Shown here: positions 11,001 to 26,337 of the stretch, one piece after another | How positions within the stretch are numbered: position 1 is the stretch's first letter | Layout of the letters: each line of letters opens with the position of its first letter | Assembly: GCA_947561715.1 (NCBI GenBank) | Contig: OX387200.1 | Span: 9,116,501 to 9,180,500, forward strand | DNA length: 64,000 bases | Direction of reading: 5' to 3' | Source of the DNA: Ascidia mentula | Taxonomy: Eukaryota > Chordata > Ascidiacea > Phlebobranchia > Ascidiidae | Program-made: the position numbers and the translations under genes | Notes under the pieces: generated by a model | What the model was told of the DNA's origin: nothing | Database searches by the model: none | What the model saw: the letters and a program-made list of their open reading frames with translations, nothing else

Positions 11001-14000
11001 ACTTCTGCACGGGTTTAGATGGGATTCGTTCAGTAAACAGTGGTACAACACTTGTGGGTATGGCACTCATAGGTATTTTATCAAACGTTTTAAACATCGT
11101 ATATTGTTTATAGCTTGCAACACATAAGCGAAGATATTCTGCAATAAAACATATATATATAATGATCGACATTTTCCTCACAAAAATTAACGTATTTTGC
11201 AAAACTAATTGGTTCTATACGGTTAACACCACAATCACGGTCAAATTTCGCATTTTTTGAAAGCCATTCAATATGTTTCGAATTATTTCAAGTGTTATCA
11301 ATTCCCAGAGCAAAGCATAGATAGAAGTATTGCTTCATGCAGTATGAGGTGCTCACCTTTAATGGAATGTTTATTGGCGTCTCCTTCGTAGACATGCAAA
11401 GAGCAATTAAGTTAGTGCAGCAAAAACACGTGGTTATGAACAGGTTAAACAAAATCGGGCAGGCACCGCAAATGCACGGGGATGTGAAACGTTTTGCAAC
11501 TGTTGCTGATTGCAACATGACACTGGACATGAATGGGGGCAACATACAGTGTTATGAGTTACATGCGTGAGGATAGCGCAGTATGTAAGAAGCACCACAG
11601 GCCACCCAGGATATATTGTTAGCAGCATCTGTATGTTGGTCGCAAACACGGCCTTACTTCATGTGATTTTAAACAGTAAAACCGCTGTTTAACTACAAAA
11701 TTACAAGTACAATAACTTGTGACAATATGAAAAGTATACCTTGTATGGAATAACCAGATATGTTGACATACACAAACAGCCCTCAAGTAAATAGTAGCGT
11801 GTGCATGACAAGGGCAAGAAAGCTGTTTCTTTTGAAACTCTCACAATTAAAAATGAATATCAATTACATGTGATACATTTGTAAAAGGCACCAATTTTCT
11901 AAATAGCTTCGTGAAAATTATCCATTGCCATGTCAAACAAACAGTACTATTTGATTTCTTTAAATACGCTTTAAATTTTTCTTATCTTTTAAGATGCAAC
12001 CAAAATCCATTGCTGTCTGTTTAAGTTTCAATTCCCAATATTTATTTGATTTCGTAACGACGGGCCCTCGGCAACCATGCAATATTCATGCAAGCCAAAT
12101 GCGCAATTACATTGTTTTTGGCGTGGCTTTTTACCTGCTGTCGTTGGTAGGCAGAAAATGTGTTGTCTAAGTTGGGTAAGTCGATCAACTTGAATGCCTA
12201 AACCACATGGGACAGCGTAATTATAACAGGAAATACATAAAATATGCTATGTGCAATAAAAGCGCTAGATACTACTTGAGGAACTTGCTTGTTTTAACCA
12301 GACGTGAAAGTAATATTATGCAAAGCATTTTGTGCGTTTTTGGCAATAATTTGTTTAAAACCAACCAAACCGAGATAATATTTTATCCGCAAGCCTGAAA
12401 AGTAATTTTGTACATTTGGTGCGGGCAACAAACAAACCGATACCTTCGAGTCGTCAAGATCCATCCAGATTGTCCCTGAAAGCTTACTTTCGGGCAACTT
12501 CGACCAGTTGAATGATTTAAGGGGGTTTGGCGCTTTAGGTATTTGTTTTTTGGGAAGGTTTAGTGATGGGCCACCAGCACCACCACCCGGAGGCCTTGGA
12601 ACCCCACCCTTTGGAGGGGGTGGCACCCCACCTGGTGGAGGTGGTGGGGGTATTCCACCCATGGGAGGAGGTGGGGGTGGAATTGCTCCTCCTGGTGGAG
12701 GGGGTGGAGGGATGTTGCTTGGGGGTGGAGGTGGGGGAACAGGGGCTGAAGCAATCGACTTTTTCACGTCATCTGAAATGTTTCCACTCTGGATAATTTG
12801 CTGCAACTTGGCTTTTTCTTCTTGTTCATTGGCAATCTGCAAGATGAAGTAAATGGTGGAAATTTACATGGAAACAGTTTATAATTTAATGAAGGTTATA
12901 ATTTACACAATCTGCAGTTCCTTATAGTGTCTAAAGGCAACATTTATGTTTGGTAAAACTTCAGTTGTTACAAAAAAACAGTGTTTTTTAACAAATTAAG
13001 AATATTGTTTGTATAATGCAGAGCGATATAACATTGCCAACTCTAGCAAATCCAATTCTTCGGTATCTAATTGTCAAAAAGTACAAAAACTCAAATAAAC
13101 TCCCGAGGTAAAAAACACAATGTAAATGTTAAAAATCCAAACCATTACTAAAAATGTAAAACGAAAAACAATAACTGGCAAGCAAACACAAAACCATGGT
13201 AAAATCAAAATGGTAAAAATATTTTATGGCTAGTTATCTAGTTACTACTCAAACAAAACAGCAACGAAAAGTTTGAGAGATATGTACAACTAATGGCTGT
13301 CGAGGTATATAGATGGCACCTCAGAAACACTTTTGAGCGTTGCTACAAGTTTTTAATCAAACAGAAACCTTGCACATTATCTTAAATCATATTCATGCCT
13401 TTAACATATAAGGCACAATTACGTTTTGATTATTTTTGCAAAACATGTTTGTGTGGCATGCATTTTTCCATTTTAGCAAACTAAATTGTTCAGTGTGGTA
13501 AGAAGAATTTTGGTGAATATGCTTGTCATAACTTGTGTGCTTGTTAAAAATACATAACATGACAACCCTAGCAAGGTTTGCAAATTACATGGTTTGCAAA
13601 TAGCCCCCCAAATTTAAATAATATGTAAATGCTACCATTGGTCAATATTAGTATCAGCTAAAAAAACAGCAGTGAACACAATTTCTACTAAATCCCATTT
13701 TAGAACTAACAAAATCAATTCTAACACTTTTCTTCACAAAATCTCATCCGATAAAAAATGATAACAAAAAAAATAAGTCTCAACTAAGGTATTCACATAA
13801 AAGGCAGTCGAAACATGCCATTCATGTGACAAACAAAACATTAGTGGCTATCACAGAAAGGCAAATCATGCATCATCATGAAAATCACAATCATGTGATC
13901 TTACCACTTCGTACACCGCTTCTTCATTTGGTGGTTCACTGTAAATCCCCTCTTTACCACTAGACACGGACTATTCGGGGATGAAAGAGCGTGAATTAGT

Positions 14001-17000
14001 TTCATTATGTCTGATATGCACGGACGTTCAGACATGTACATGACCATGTTGGTTTTAAATGACATGCGAATGTTACAACTTCAATGAAAAAAATTGTACC
14101 CATTTTTAGTGACCATATAAGGGTGTTTTGGTAATATCGGCAAATTTAGTTTGGATGCGTATTTCAGAAAATGTCACAATTTATTTGCAAAATCATATAA
14201 AACACATTTTTTTAAATTTTTCTTTAAAATGTTTTTAAGCAATTCCCTGTGGATATTTGTAATTGTAAAGATTTTTTAGTGTATAGAAATGGTCATTTCA
14301 AACAGTTTTTGATACCCCTCCCCACAAGAATAAATATCACACAATTGCATTAATGAAGCAGCAAAATCTTTTCAAACTAAGACAACAGTAAAAGTTGAAA
14401 CTTACGGTTTTCCTCAGCATGTCGGCATGTTGGGTCATCTCGGTCAATTTCACTTCAGTGCCTTGTCGATCTTTCTGCTCTGAGTCGAGCTTGGACTTGA
14501 GGATGTTGAGAGTCCGCATCAGATCTTCCTTCTCCTTCACTTTTGCCTCACACTCACGCTCCTTGCGATCAAGCTGGACCTTCATCTCATCATGTTCTGT
14601 TCAACATACTACTTTAATCTTTGTACCACCATTTGTTTAAAATATAATGTGTGTACCACCACTTTCCTACTCTAGTAGGAAGTGTAAGCAGTAATTTATA
14701 AAAAAATATTTTATATTAAAATCTGAAAGCTGTTTATGTGCCAAACCACATTATATTTTAAACAAATGTTGGTGTAATAGAGCAGAATAAACTTGCATTG
14801 ATCTGATTAAAGTGCCATTGATATTTTATTTCAGTTTAACTAGCTTTACTAACAAATAGAATTAATACGGCTAAAATTAAAGTGATATTCAACATGCTGA
14901 AAATGACTGTCTCAATTGCTAGGTTTTGCAAATGTACGTCATACAATTTTATTATTTTAATGAAGGTTATACATGGAAAAACATAGACATACTTTTCCTC
15001 ATTGTTTCAGCCTGTTCCTTCCATTTTTTGATTTCATTTTCGTCGACCAACCTATAATATTTATGCTTAGTGTTGAAAGTAAATCTAATGACTGAGAAGT
15101 TTTTTAAAATCTTATCATCGACAAGAAATTATTGACAAGCCAAAAGCATAAGAAGATTGTTCTAAACAAGGCCTTGAAACAAATAAATTAAAACAATATC
15201 ACATATCTTTTCACTTTAAAAGATAACTGGAGTTTATCCGGTAAATGATCAATGATTTTACAACTAAACACAGCAGATTACACATCGTGGGACTTCTTAC
15301 AATCTGAGGCATTTTTCCAAATTAAAATTCCTGAGGAATGAAACGTCCGGATCGCTTCCATCCACTTTTTGCAAAGTTATTTGCTGCACAATTCGATCGA
15401 ACAATTGCCAATGATATGGACTGCCTCCTCTGTTTACTGTAGAATTCAAGTTGGCAAGAAGTTCACAATACAGTTATTCTAGCCTTGGTTGCAAAACAAT
15501 AGTTTCTGGCAATAAAGCTACTGAATAAATCAAATGAAAAAAAGTTGTGAACATACACATTTGCCCATTTAATGAAAGTTTGGATTGTACTTTGTTTGAC
15601 AGAAATAAGGTACCGACAAAATGTTTTTACATAAATACGCACATGGCAGCAACATGCAGTGATATAGAAGTGACAGAAGGTTGGGGTAGGCCTCGGTAAA
15701 GCAGAGCTTCTTCTGTATGAAGTCAAACATATCACTTGCACTCTTCGTGTCCACATGGTGCTGGAAACAATACAGAGGTCATTGAAGAAACCTTTTATGA
15801 GTCAGTAGTTTGACAAAACACATTATTTAAAAGAATTAATATTGATCAATTTTATTCCAATACAAATATGCAGTGAACACCAGAAATGTCCCATAACTGT
15901 CTTTTGGTACAATAAATTCTTACGACCGGGACACATTTAAGCACACACACATATTGAAATGTTACAATAGAATACTGTTTGAATTAAACACGCAATATTT
16001 CTTTAAACAACATTATCAGTTGTCCAAACCCCCAAATTGCTATGAACTTCCAATAACAAATATTTTAAAATCATTACCATAATGTAAAAATAATTGGATA
16101 CCTTTAAACTCCCCAACACACATATTTGGACGAAGATACCTCACCCTCTTTCTGATAACTTATTAACAAATCTATTTCAAATTTATCAGTTTGTATGTTT
16201 TTACCACATCAAATCTCGATGCCACTTCCTCTTCATCCTCTCGTCGAACAAGTTCAAAGAAGTCGAGATGTTTGTTGAGGACGTCGTTTTCATACTGTCG
16301 GAGCTGGACCATCACTGGCTGAATACCCAGCAATAGAAGTTCATAGCGGAGATGGCAACGAAATTCCAGGTGATCCTAAACAAGAAAATCCAACTTAGGT
16401 TATATTCATTTAAAAATATTTCATATTAAATCATACAAAAGACTTCAGGTAAAGCATGAAAACAAACCCATGTTATGGCTACAGAGTTTTTTTCATTTAG
16501 ATGGAAGATTTTGTCAAAAACGGCCTTTAATCAAACGTAGTATTCATGTATCTTTAAACATTTGCAATTTGCTTCATGTTTTGCATTATACACTGCACAC
16601 ACAAATATACTTTTAAGGGAGTTTACGTTGCAGCTTGACGTAATCTACATACCACTGCAAACACACCAAATTTGACAAAAAATTTACAACTGAGATTGGA
16701 TTTAAATGACAACGCTTGTCACATAAAACAGCCTAAGGCTATCAGGCATTTTTGTGCTTTGCCCACAATTATTGAAATGCCTGACATTTCACAAGCGTCT
16801 GCTGCGAATTGCAACAAATTGCATGAAGTTACCACAAAATGAAAATAGTTTGACAAAATTTTGTTGAATTTCTGAATTGTCTCCTGGAATTGTCACAGCT
16901 AAAAAAAAGTTTAAAATAGCATTGTCTGTAATGGTAAACTGGAATCAATGGTATACAGATGGTTAAATTTTTGTTTATAATAGAAATATGCATAATTTTG

Positions 17001-20000
17001 GAGGCTAATACTGGCAGAACACAAAAGTGTTCAACATACAGGTTGTTTAGCAATTGGTACAACATTAAGTTTTAAAATCCTTGCGCGTTGAAAATCAAGC
17101 TTACAGTAACCACATGGGCTTGTAGCCTTTGTACAAACATGACAATGGCTTCAATGTATATTCAGCACTCCTGTAAAGCCAGTCGTGAGTGGGTGGTATT
17201 AGGTTAACTATCACACTGGAGAGTCTGTACTTCCACATAGATTGTAATAAAGTTCCCACCTCTCCTGCCCCACAACTAATGAGGGCATTGAGGAAGGACA
17301 GGGCAGCTGTCTTGAGGTTCACTTCGAAGCTGTCGTCTTCTGGGGAATGTTGGTTCACTGCTAGCTCATTTACTATGTTCTGTAAAAAACAAATTACATT
17401 TTAAAGCATTTGTTACAAGGGATGAAATGTTAATGTCGTAGCAAAAGAATAAAAATAAGTGTATTAAGTGTGTTTGGAAAAGAAATAATATAGCCGAGAG
17501 AAACTGACAGCCTGTTTGTGGTGAGCAAAGAATTCGCAAACAACACCAAGGTCTATTTGTCTCCTTCTCTATACAAACCTTTTCTTCACTTGTAGACTCC
17601 AAGTAACATAAATAATTTAAGTTCCATCAAAAATTTAGGGCTTTCATGAAATTTGATAAAAACAAGATATAAAATATTGATACCTAACACAATTCTTGCT
17701 TGCATGAAAAAAATTTCAAAAACAAAGCAAAAAATGGCTTTTACATATACGTTAAGTGTACAAGGAAAGAAACTCTAACATACTAACAATGGAGTAAAAG
17801 AATCATTGTGTTCAAAACCAAAACCAAACTTTCATTTTACAATTTGGAATGTTCCATTCAATGAAACCTGTGCGGTGTAATTCAATGCTCTTATAGGTAT
17901 TTTTTTTTGCATTTATAATTAGAAAGTGAAACCGTAGATGTATTGTTGCAAAACAGCAGGTGATGGACTTTTGTTCTAAACATAAAACGCCTTGTCTACA
18001 AGAACAAATGAAGTGTACACAACTTCCATCTGCTTTATGAAATTCTACTTCCGGACAACATGGCGAGTGCATTGCACTGTACCTGGAATCTGGTTCGTTC
18101 ATGGGCATACTTCTGGTAATGCAGCATTGCCTCTAGCACCTTCTTGTGGCCACCGGGGACAAGACAGACAGCTCCGAGTATCTCAAGGACTGCTGTCTTG
18201 GTTCGAAGGCTCTCACAAGCCAAACTCTGGGCGATTACATTTATGCCTTCTGGGTGGGCAAGCACATTTGCTCTACCTTGCTGCAAGATGGAAGGACATT
18301 GTTAATAGAAGGCACAATATTTTACAGTGTGGATTTGATAGGATTTTACTTGTATTTCCAAAAAAAAAATGCAAATTGTATTTCTTTAGTTTTGACCAAT
18401 CTGACCCCACTGTCATTTTAACATAAGACCATTTTACCTTGAATTCACTAAAAAAGTGCATTTTAAGTTACATTGTGTATTATTTTCTTTTCAGGTTTGC
18501 TGCACAAAGTCATACATGCATGATCTGTGGCCAAGTGCAAAATGTCACTGGTATGGTCAGGGTTAAACTCTCAAGTAAGCACTGTTACAATTTGTGGTTG
18601 AAGCAGTTTTGCGATATTAAGCTAGATAACATTCCTAGTGTTCATCTGCCGGACTGCTCTATAAATAGAACTTGGTCATGCTAAGCATTGCATAATTTCC
18701 TGATGCAAAGGGCTTAAGTTTCATACCCCCTTGAAAACGTTTATCGCACTATATGAATTTTTAATTAATTATTAATACTGAACTTTTTGGTCACATGTTC
18801 TTTCAGCAGCAATAAAAAATCTTTCAAGTGATATATTTTAAAGATGACAATGCAAAAGACATGTTGTTTTTTAATATTATGTGATCTATTTTTTTTTATT
18901 AAAACTTTCACAAAAAAGCATGTTACTTGTCCCTTTAATGTAGTTAATCGAATGTTCATATATACCGTGTTGTTCATGAGAGCTTTCACACAACCAATGA
19001 TGGAAGTATGGATTCGACTATCCCTCACTTCAGGAACCATGTTTTTCAAGAAGTTTAGGATACATGACAATCCATCGAGTTCAGTGAAGCGTATGATAAA
19101 CCTGCATTGCACAAATTAGTTTTTATTGATAAAAGTCAACGTTCCTGAAATTTAATTGAAAAAAATTGACAACAAATGCAAACTTTTTGGCCATAATGCA
19201 AAAGAAGAAAAAGGTTAAAATAATCTGCAAGGATATCACTAAAATCATTGGGGGTATTGCAAACTTTATCAGACGCTACTGGATTTGATTTGAATAGTTC
19301 ATCCACCTGAGGGGTTGTGTTCTTAATGCAGACTTCAAGCCATCCACTAGCTTCAATCTCATTTCAATTTCTTCTTCGTCATACATCAAAACCATAATCT
19401 GGAAAACAACAAAAAGTGGTTAAAGAAAGTTTCAATATGGACCATTAACCTAACGTTACATCGTAATGATAGCACTTCTTCAAATTATTGATTGGATAGG
19501 GAAGAAGGAGTTGCACAACACGACACAAATTACCATGTGAAAACTAGTGTTTGCGGGTGTCGTGTACAAAATATCACTCCAAGTTAACAACTAAATGATT
19601 GTTCATTGCCTTAGAGATTAGCTTTGTTATTGCAGCAAATTATGGAATGTTTTGAAACACAACAAGGGGAAAACAGACTTTTTGCAAACGTTTTTCTTTC
19701 CTATGGCATATGAGCAATGTATGTTCAATCAAACATTGGAAAAATACCCCAATGGGGACCACCAAATATAGTAGGGTTAACGGGGGTTATAAATGTGGGT
19801 AAATATGGGGTGTACAAATATGGATGGTACAAGACCTGTCAGTGATTGATCTTCTGCCGAGCATGCCAAAACAAGTGAAAGCACTACCCAAAATAGCCTT
19901 ACAAAGACGGTTAATAGTGACGTCACAACGAGATTGCGTCACGCAATACGAAACAGAACAACCCGGGCGCGAAAGAAGCACACACGGTTTGCATATCAGG

Positions 20001-23000
20001 TATTCGGCTTGGATGCGTTTTTTCGCTGTGTTATCCAACAAGTTACCGTAACGCCAAGTGTGACAGGTTTTGACCGGGCGATGGAATTCGACAGCTGTTC
20101 GGTGCGTTAATGGATTTTCAGGTAATGGACGAGCTGAGGGAACGATTTGTTTACTTGCCATCGTCGGTAAATAAATACACTGACGTCACGCCCTTTCAAG
20201 TCGGTTTGTTGGTGCCTGGCAACTATACGTTTAGCTCGTATTGTTTTCCCAGCAATTACTTTTTTGCTTTGTTAAAAAGAAGTCACAAAAAGTTGGCATT
20301 TTGATTTCGAATCCTCCTGTAACAGGGAAGGGGTCGTAACGGGAATAAATGAACCTCCAGGCGTCAGTAGCGACATATGGTGGGGGTTATTTTCTCGCGA
20401 TTTGGGTGATTGGCGATGTAGTTGATGTAGTTTGAAGGGACATTAGGTGTAATTGCCACAACATTTTCTCTTGTTCGTGGAGTCAAAATAAGGTCTTCAT
20501 ATTCTCCAAGGATGGTGGGAGTTTAATTCAGCCTGGTGACCCGTGGACCAAACAAAAACGTGTTGACTTAAGTCAGAAAATGAAAAAAAGCGTATGTCTT
20601 GTCATCCACATCTACGACGTGTAATTAAATAACAGGGTACATGACAAAACTCTTGCGACAAACAACATTCCGAAACTGGGAGTGTCAGCGATGGTTGGAT
20701 GTAGAAATGAGCATTGGTTTTTTAACGTGGGAAAGGGAGGTGACGTTTTGGGCAACACCCTGGGAATTTGCTTTTAGTGAATTTGTTTTTCTGCCTACAA
20801 AATTACCAGACAGAGACTGTCGGATATTGATTTTTGATTGCGAGGACGATCCATACCAGACATTGCGGGATACGAAAATTCCCAATAAAACTTGCTCTGT
20901 ACACACTTAGACACCAGCCGCCTTCTGTCGGCAGTTTGCTAATATTATTCGTTTTTGCGCAAGAAATGCAATTGATTTTGCACTTTTAGGTAAAACATGA
21001 TTATTGTTGTGGTCTGTTAGGTAAATTGGTTAAGTATTGTTTGGACTTCCGAAACGCAATTCTAACAACACGTAGCAAAAACCAACTAAGTATTTTAAAG
21101 GCGCAGCAAGGTAGTTTTTACAAAAATCGGTTTGTGGCATTTTTACGAAAACCAGAAGCAAAATTCTTCCGAACTCCCTGAGGTTGCCAAGCTGACGCGG
21201 TGTCCTCGGCAATCGGATGTGAGGCCAAAAGGGCTTTTGTTTGATCGCCGAGAGATAAACAGGGTTGGGAACCGGTGGCAGATAGCGTGCAGATAGTTGG
21301 TCGCTCATAAGCCAGGCTCTTGCCGCTTTGATATGGGCCGCCCTAAAACAAGCTGATCAAATTACGAACCCGCCAACACCCCCCACTTTGCGCCAATGCT
21401 TTAAGGCCCTAGTTGACCGCGTGCGCGCGCGTTGTAAAGGTCACGTGTAAGAGGATACACGCAAAACATTGTACAAACTCGATACATAGCCCCTGCGTCG
21501 TCATTAAGCGCGAGTACGGTGTTTTGGTTGGGTGTTTGTGGTGGAAGCAAAAAGGTTCAGTTTCCTCTGGTTAAAAATACTCCGCCATTAGCTGATATAA
21601 TAAGTTTCTGGTTTCATACGATTTCAAAAATTAAAAAAACAAAAATATACTTATGTGTAAATTTGACAGATACAATGCAAGGTGCGTAATTTTTTTCATA
21701 TGCGTGTATATTTGTCTGTTACATTTTGGAGTCAACAAAATCTTTGGGGCGAAAGAAGAAAGGCAAATGGGTTGTACATGTGTACCAGTCAACATATATA
21801 TGTTTCTGGAGTGCTACTGTTTTATTTCATTTGTCTTGGGTGTCAGGTAGCCCTTCCGCTGTGATAAATGTTTCGAGAACGTAACCTCGGTGAGGTCAAC
21901 AGAACCTTCATTGGATTTGCTTTTGGATAAAGTGTGGGTTCCGTGCTATCAAATTAAGTTGGGTAATCCCATATTGTTAAAGTAAATCACTAAATTGAAG
22001 CGGTTTTGTTACCAGTGACAAGGAAATAAGAACGCTTGAACTGCTGATAAGCTCACAGACATCCTGATGTCGAAACGAGTTCCTTTCCGTGTTAAAAATT
22101 TACAAGGTGATTCCCCGAAACAAAATGATGACGTAACCTTGGTTTGTGTAAAGTCTGGCGGACCAGACACGTGGGTGTGAGAATGATTCACAGTTTAGGG
22201 ACAAGTTACGTCATTTGCCGACGATTAGAGAACTTTTATTTGGGTTGAATACCGGCGCGTTAGTATTAAATTTCGCCGTGTTTCAGTGTAAAGGGCGTCA
22301 ACTTACTGTGCTCATCGAGTTGAGACGATCAATGTAATAATCTGGCCAGCTCGTGGCGAGCTTATTCGGGTCTTCTTGCTCCTGAAAAAAACAATGCTTT
22401 TCAAATTACCACTTAATAATTTTCCATTTACTTCGCGCCTGTTAGCCTACATTTAGTTGTATGTTTATGTGTAACAAAAACCGAAAATTGTTTCTATTCG
22501 GCGTGAGTGAACGAATTCTATCAGACTCAACCTTCGTTTAACAACATTGTGTTTACCTTCTTTTTGCTGCAGTAAATGTGCCACTGCTTCTCTGGCGTTA
22601 AATTGAACATGGCTTGTCTGTGTGGGGCAGGAAGATCCAACTCGTCCTGTCAAAGGTGCGTGGTTAGTTCAAAACGAACAGATTTGTAGATATCATTACT
22701 ATCAAGTATTACTCCATTCCCGGCCAAATTTAGCTATTTGTTTCAAAAGGACACGCGGACTGATTTTCGCCTGTAGCATATAAGAAAATGTACATTGTTT
22801 TTGATCCAACAACATTACATTACGCACTTTTTTGCAAGTCGGTTTTAAGACACCACTAAAAAATGCCACAAAAATGTTTGGCAGGCAATAGATAGCACAC
22901 AACAAAAATGGCACGCAAATATATGGTGCTTGTGAAGTAAATAATAGACGTATTCCTTTGAGAGTATCGGGCATTGTTGCGTGACAATCACGGATATAAA

Positions 23001-26000
23001 GATGGCAATCAGGTGTAGAAGTATTTGGGTAAATGTGCAATGGTGTTTATTTAGCGACGGCGCAATGTTTTAACATAAGAAATAGCAATACTTGGTTCTG
23101 CATTTTCTTTCAACTAACAGCATTGTTTGTAGGTGTAGTAAAAGATTATAACCCAGCTTGTCTCGAAAACAAATTGCTGAATGTACAACAAAGCACTTAT
23201 ATGACAACCCACAATGCCCCACATGGAAACGAAAACACACATTAGTGGAGTATGATATATGGGGGTTACAGAACTAATACGTTCGCGCAGATCGCAAACA
23301 TTCACGATTGAAATGGACTTGCGCGACCACGATTTCAAAACATGGCAAGAACAAGACCGCACGCAAAAAGGCCGCTGTTATTTGCTTGTTACATGTGTAA
23401 GCAAATATCAAGTGTTTGCAGAAAGCCGAACAGAGGCCCTACTGCCCAAAGTGATCATTTACAACAACCCTTTGGCCTTATTGCAAAGTGTTTGCTGTGC
23501 AAATTGGTGTTATGGCGGCGATAATTTAGCCTACGTGGTTATACTGCAGGTAATTCTGGCGCACCAACTTGAACTATGGTCCAGGACCTCGTTATATTGT
23601 CACCTGCAGGCTGTAAAACTTTAACAACATGAATGCAACGGTTAATGGTTAAACACAAGCACTTTTCTATGCTCAACCTTGCTTCGCAGTTGAGTACATT
23701 TTCCAACTACAGTTTAACCTTTGGTAAGCTACGCGACATTTAGAAAATTTACACCATGGCTAAACTGGAGATAGGTATTGTTCAAAAGTGAAGTTGCAAA
23801 AATAAAAATGCCAGCTGCGTGGTTTTTAAGTAACGTGTTTAGAAATCGTTCGTTGGTTTAACAAGCATGGACTTGAGTGATGGATAGACACAATGTACGT
23901 CAAACAAATCTTCCCAACAAGCAGTTAATTTCAGCAAATCCGCAGCCAAAGAGGGTTTGTGGCGCCAAAAACCAAGTTGTCGCAAAGGCCAACTTTTACG
24001 CACTGGGTCTTCCGAGAAAATACAGATCCTGGAAACGGATATAGAATAGGAGTTGCCTAGCGCCTTTTTTAACGTAACAAAGGACACCGCAAGTGTGAAA
24101 GGGTGCGCCGATCCTTTGCGGTGGGTAATCCTGTTGGTGTGGTTGTTGCGGCAAAATTTTGTTATATAGTTTGTTGCCGACCATGCCAGGCATACTGTTC
24201 AAAAAACCTGATCAATGTCAATTGCATAACGACCGAAACGTCGACCAAGTTAATTATTTTTCACCAGAAAGGGCTGGTGAGTTTTTTGAACATATATATT
24301 GTGTATTACATGGAGTGCTTTCGGTTTAGCAAATAATATTGCGCAAAAGTTTCGTACTGGTCACCTACACTTCACGAATACCACAAAAGGTTTTTTTTTA
24401 CTGGACGACCATGATATTCGGTACTTCATACATGCTCGGTGACGACAACAAAACCGTATCCCCAGTGCTAAAAACAAGGGGGAACAATGACGGCTATTGA
24501 GAAAGTATGCAACTAGAGCATTCATTACAATCCAATCTGAAACATAACAATTATCGGCCGTGACTATGGGCACGCACTTCCAGCGCAATAATCAAACAAA
24601 GTGGAATGCTTTATAAAATACATTTACGTGGCGACAGCGCAAAGCTGCGACCCGGTAATACGCGCGCCACGGCTTCAAAACGTGGTATGCGTTCCCTTGA
24701 GTTACATCACGATCCGTTCAGGCATAGATAATACTTCCTGCTGCTGAAGGCAAATTTCGCAGTGTTATGCATCAGACGACGCATTGTTTTCGTTGCAAAA
24801 AGAAATACTTTCCGGGAAAACCACTTGGTGTTACTACATGACTTTCTCTATTTAAGCCGTTGCAACATATGCTTCATAATAAAGTTGGAACCATGTTTGC
24901 AAACGAATCAAACAAGATATTCACATTCACGACTGTAACTGTTTATGTTAAACAACCGCGCACAACTTAACGTTGAAATTCCACAATTTAACGTTAATGT
25001 TGTCAATGGGATTTCCATGTAGTGTGCAGGCGTCCACAGAAGACGGATTGTTGCATTTCAGTACAGACGTCACAGGAAGGCAGATGTCAGAACGCATCAG
25101 ACAAGGGAGGCCCTGGAGACCTAAATCGGGCCACTGGCCCATAACAAATGGGAACGCAAGTGACGATGCAACCATTTCGACGACGGGTAAATGGATTTTA
25201 TTGCCGCTTTCACTGGGGGAAGAATGTCATGCCGTTTATTTTTCCAGGGGCCTTTGTGCACAATCACCTTAGAGTTCTGGTCATTTGATACCAAAATTAT
25301 CCCATAACTATTGTTTTATTTGTTTGACAGCATCTTTAAACACATTTATGTATGCATGTCATATTATGTTATGGAAACTATAAACACTAATTTCGTATTT
25401 ACCAAAGCACAAAATACAATGCCAAGCAAGTAATTGGGGCAAGAGTACGTTTGTAATTCTAATCGGCGGCCAGTTACTTGAACTCCACTTCAAACGATGC
25501 AAGCCGGAAACGTGACGTCATAATAGCTACTCCAACACGCCATAATAAACAATCTCGCTGAAACCAAGTGTCAAAATTTGGCCTTGTGCGACGTGAATTG
25601 TTTCAAAACAAAGCTTCCGCACCAGAGGACTCAGTTTAGTGTGAAACGAAATTAACCAAACTAATAAGTTTTATGATCTTGTACCGATGGCTTATAAGCG
25701 TTGTATAGCTATAAAGGGCTGCGAAGACAAGAGTGCTGTGTTTGCGTTGCAAACAATGACCAATGGTTGTTTATTGTTCCGAACTGCTTGAAAATCGCGC
25801 AACGCATTGCTGGCTGCAGTTGTTGAAAAACACAAACCCTGGAAAGCGATTTGCGAATATGTGTTGTTAGGTTGGGATGCCAACGCAACCGGAAAATCCC
25901 GGCTAAAGTTATTTTGGTTGTTGATAAACTCATGGGGCATGCTCCAACAATTAATCTGCTAACCACGTTTTATGACAATATACCACGTGACCGGGGTAAG

Positions 26001-26337
26001 TGTGGTGCGTCAGTATGTGACCAAACAATTACGTTATCACAAACTAACCAGATAAAACAAAAGACTAACTACCAATGATTGATTTGTTTTAGTATTTCAA
26101 TGTGATTTGTTTATGAGCAAGTAACTAATTTAATTAGCTCACCACTAGTTCGGCAAACTTCTTTTTCAGTTCATTTGGCGAGGGCATTGGGGCTTCTGTT
26201 TCAATCATTGTAGGTGGAGCAGCCATTGTTTCATCTACCATGTCCAATTGAATATCCGGAGGTTCATCGGTACCTCCAAAACATGCTGCAAAAATTCCAC
26301 CACCACCACCACCTCCCTTTCTTTTCTTTCGGGGCAT
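8086..26337 (-). CDS. DAAM: DAAM formin (Dishevelled-associated activator of morphogenesis), 23 coding exons
   Basis: Diaphanous-related formin that nucleates and elongates unbranched actin and acts downstream of Dishevelled/Rho in planar cell polarity. Exons: 26337-26143, 22646-22557, 22381-22307, 19398-19307, 19101-18966, 18280-18083, 17379-17260, 16375-16205, 15760-15643, 15436-15301, 15051-14993, 14596-14406, 13970-13905, 12836-12444, 12197-12135, 11004-10855, 10484-10345, 10039-9951, 9878-9710, 9342-9235, 9177-8973, 8543-8373, 8301-8086. All are phase-compatible; the total of 3351 nt gives 1116 residues. N-terminus [14 protein letters not shown]. GTPase-binding/FH3 region about residues 60-400 ([18 protein letters not shown]). 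Coiled coil about 445-545. FH1 poly-proline about 580-630. FH2 about 655-1040, with [15 protein letters not shown] and [19 protein letters not shown] about 1066-1081, [16 protein letters not shown]. Length and order match vertebrate DAAM1. The largest introns (22647-26142 and 19399-22306) contain no gene I can recognise. The exon 9 donor (GTGCGT after 15643) is the least certain boundary. Confidence 0.97.
10140..10254. repeat. truncated copy of the gtttcgacc-core repeat in a DAAM intron
   Basis: Nearly identical over about 115 bases to the block starting at 2738, from gtgtataagctgcagacag to aagacttcca. It lies in the intron between DAAM exons 17 and 18. It shows that the element in the SLC5A palindrome is a dispersed family and not part of SLC5A. 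Confidence 0.75.
12444..12836 (-). other. DAAM: DAAM exon 14: FH1 poly-proline region and start of FH2
   Basis: A 131-codon exon. It opens with the end of a coiled coil ([14 protein letters not shown]), then has five proline runs, four of six prolines and one of four, separated by Gly-rich linkers. Such runs are profilin-actin docking sites. It ends with the lasso region of FH2, [16 protein letters not shown]. The antisense strand is open and reads as a glycine-rich frame, which is a shadow of the proline codons. Confidence 0.93.

Noticed and set aside
12508-12852. Glycine-rich plus-strand ORF
   Set aside because: Antisense shadow of the poly-proline codons of DAAM FH1.
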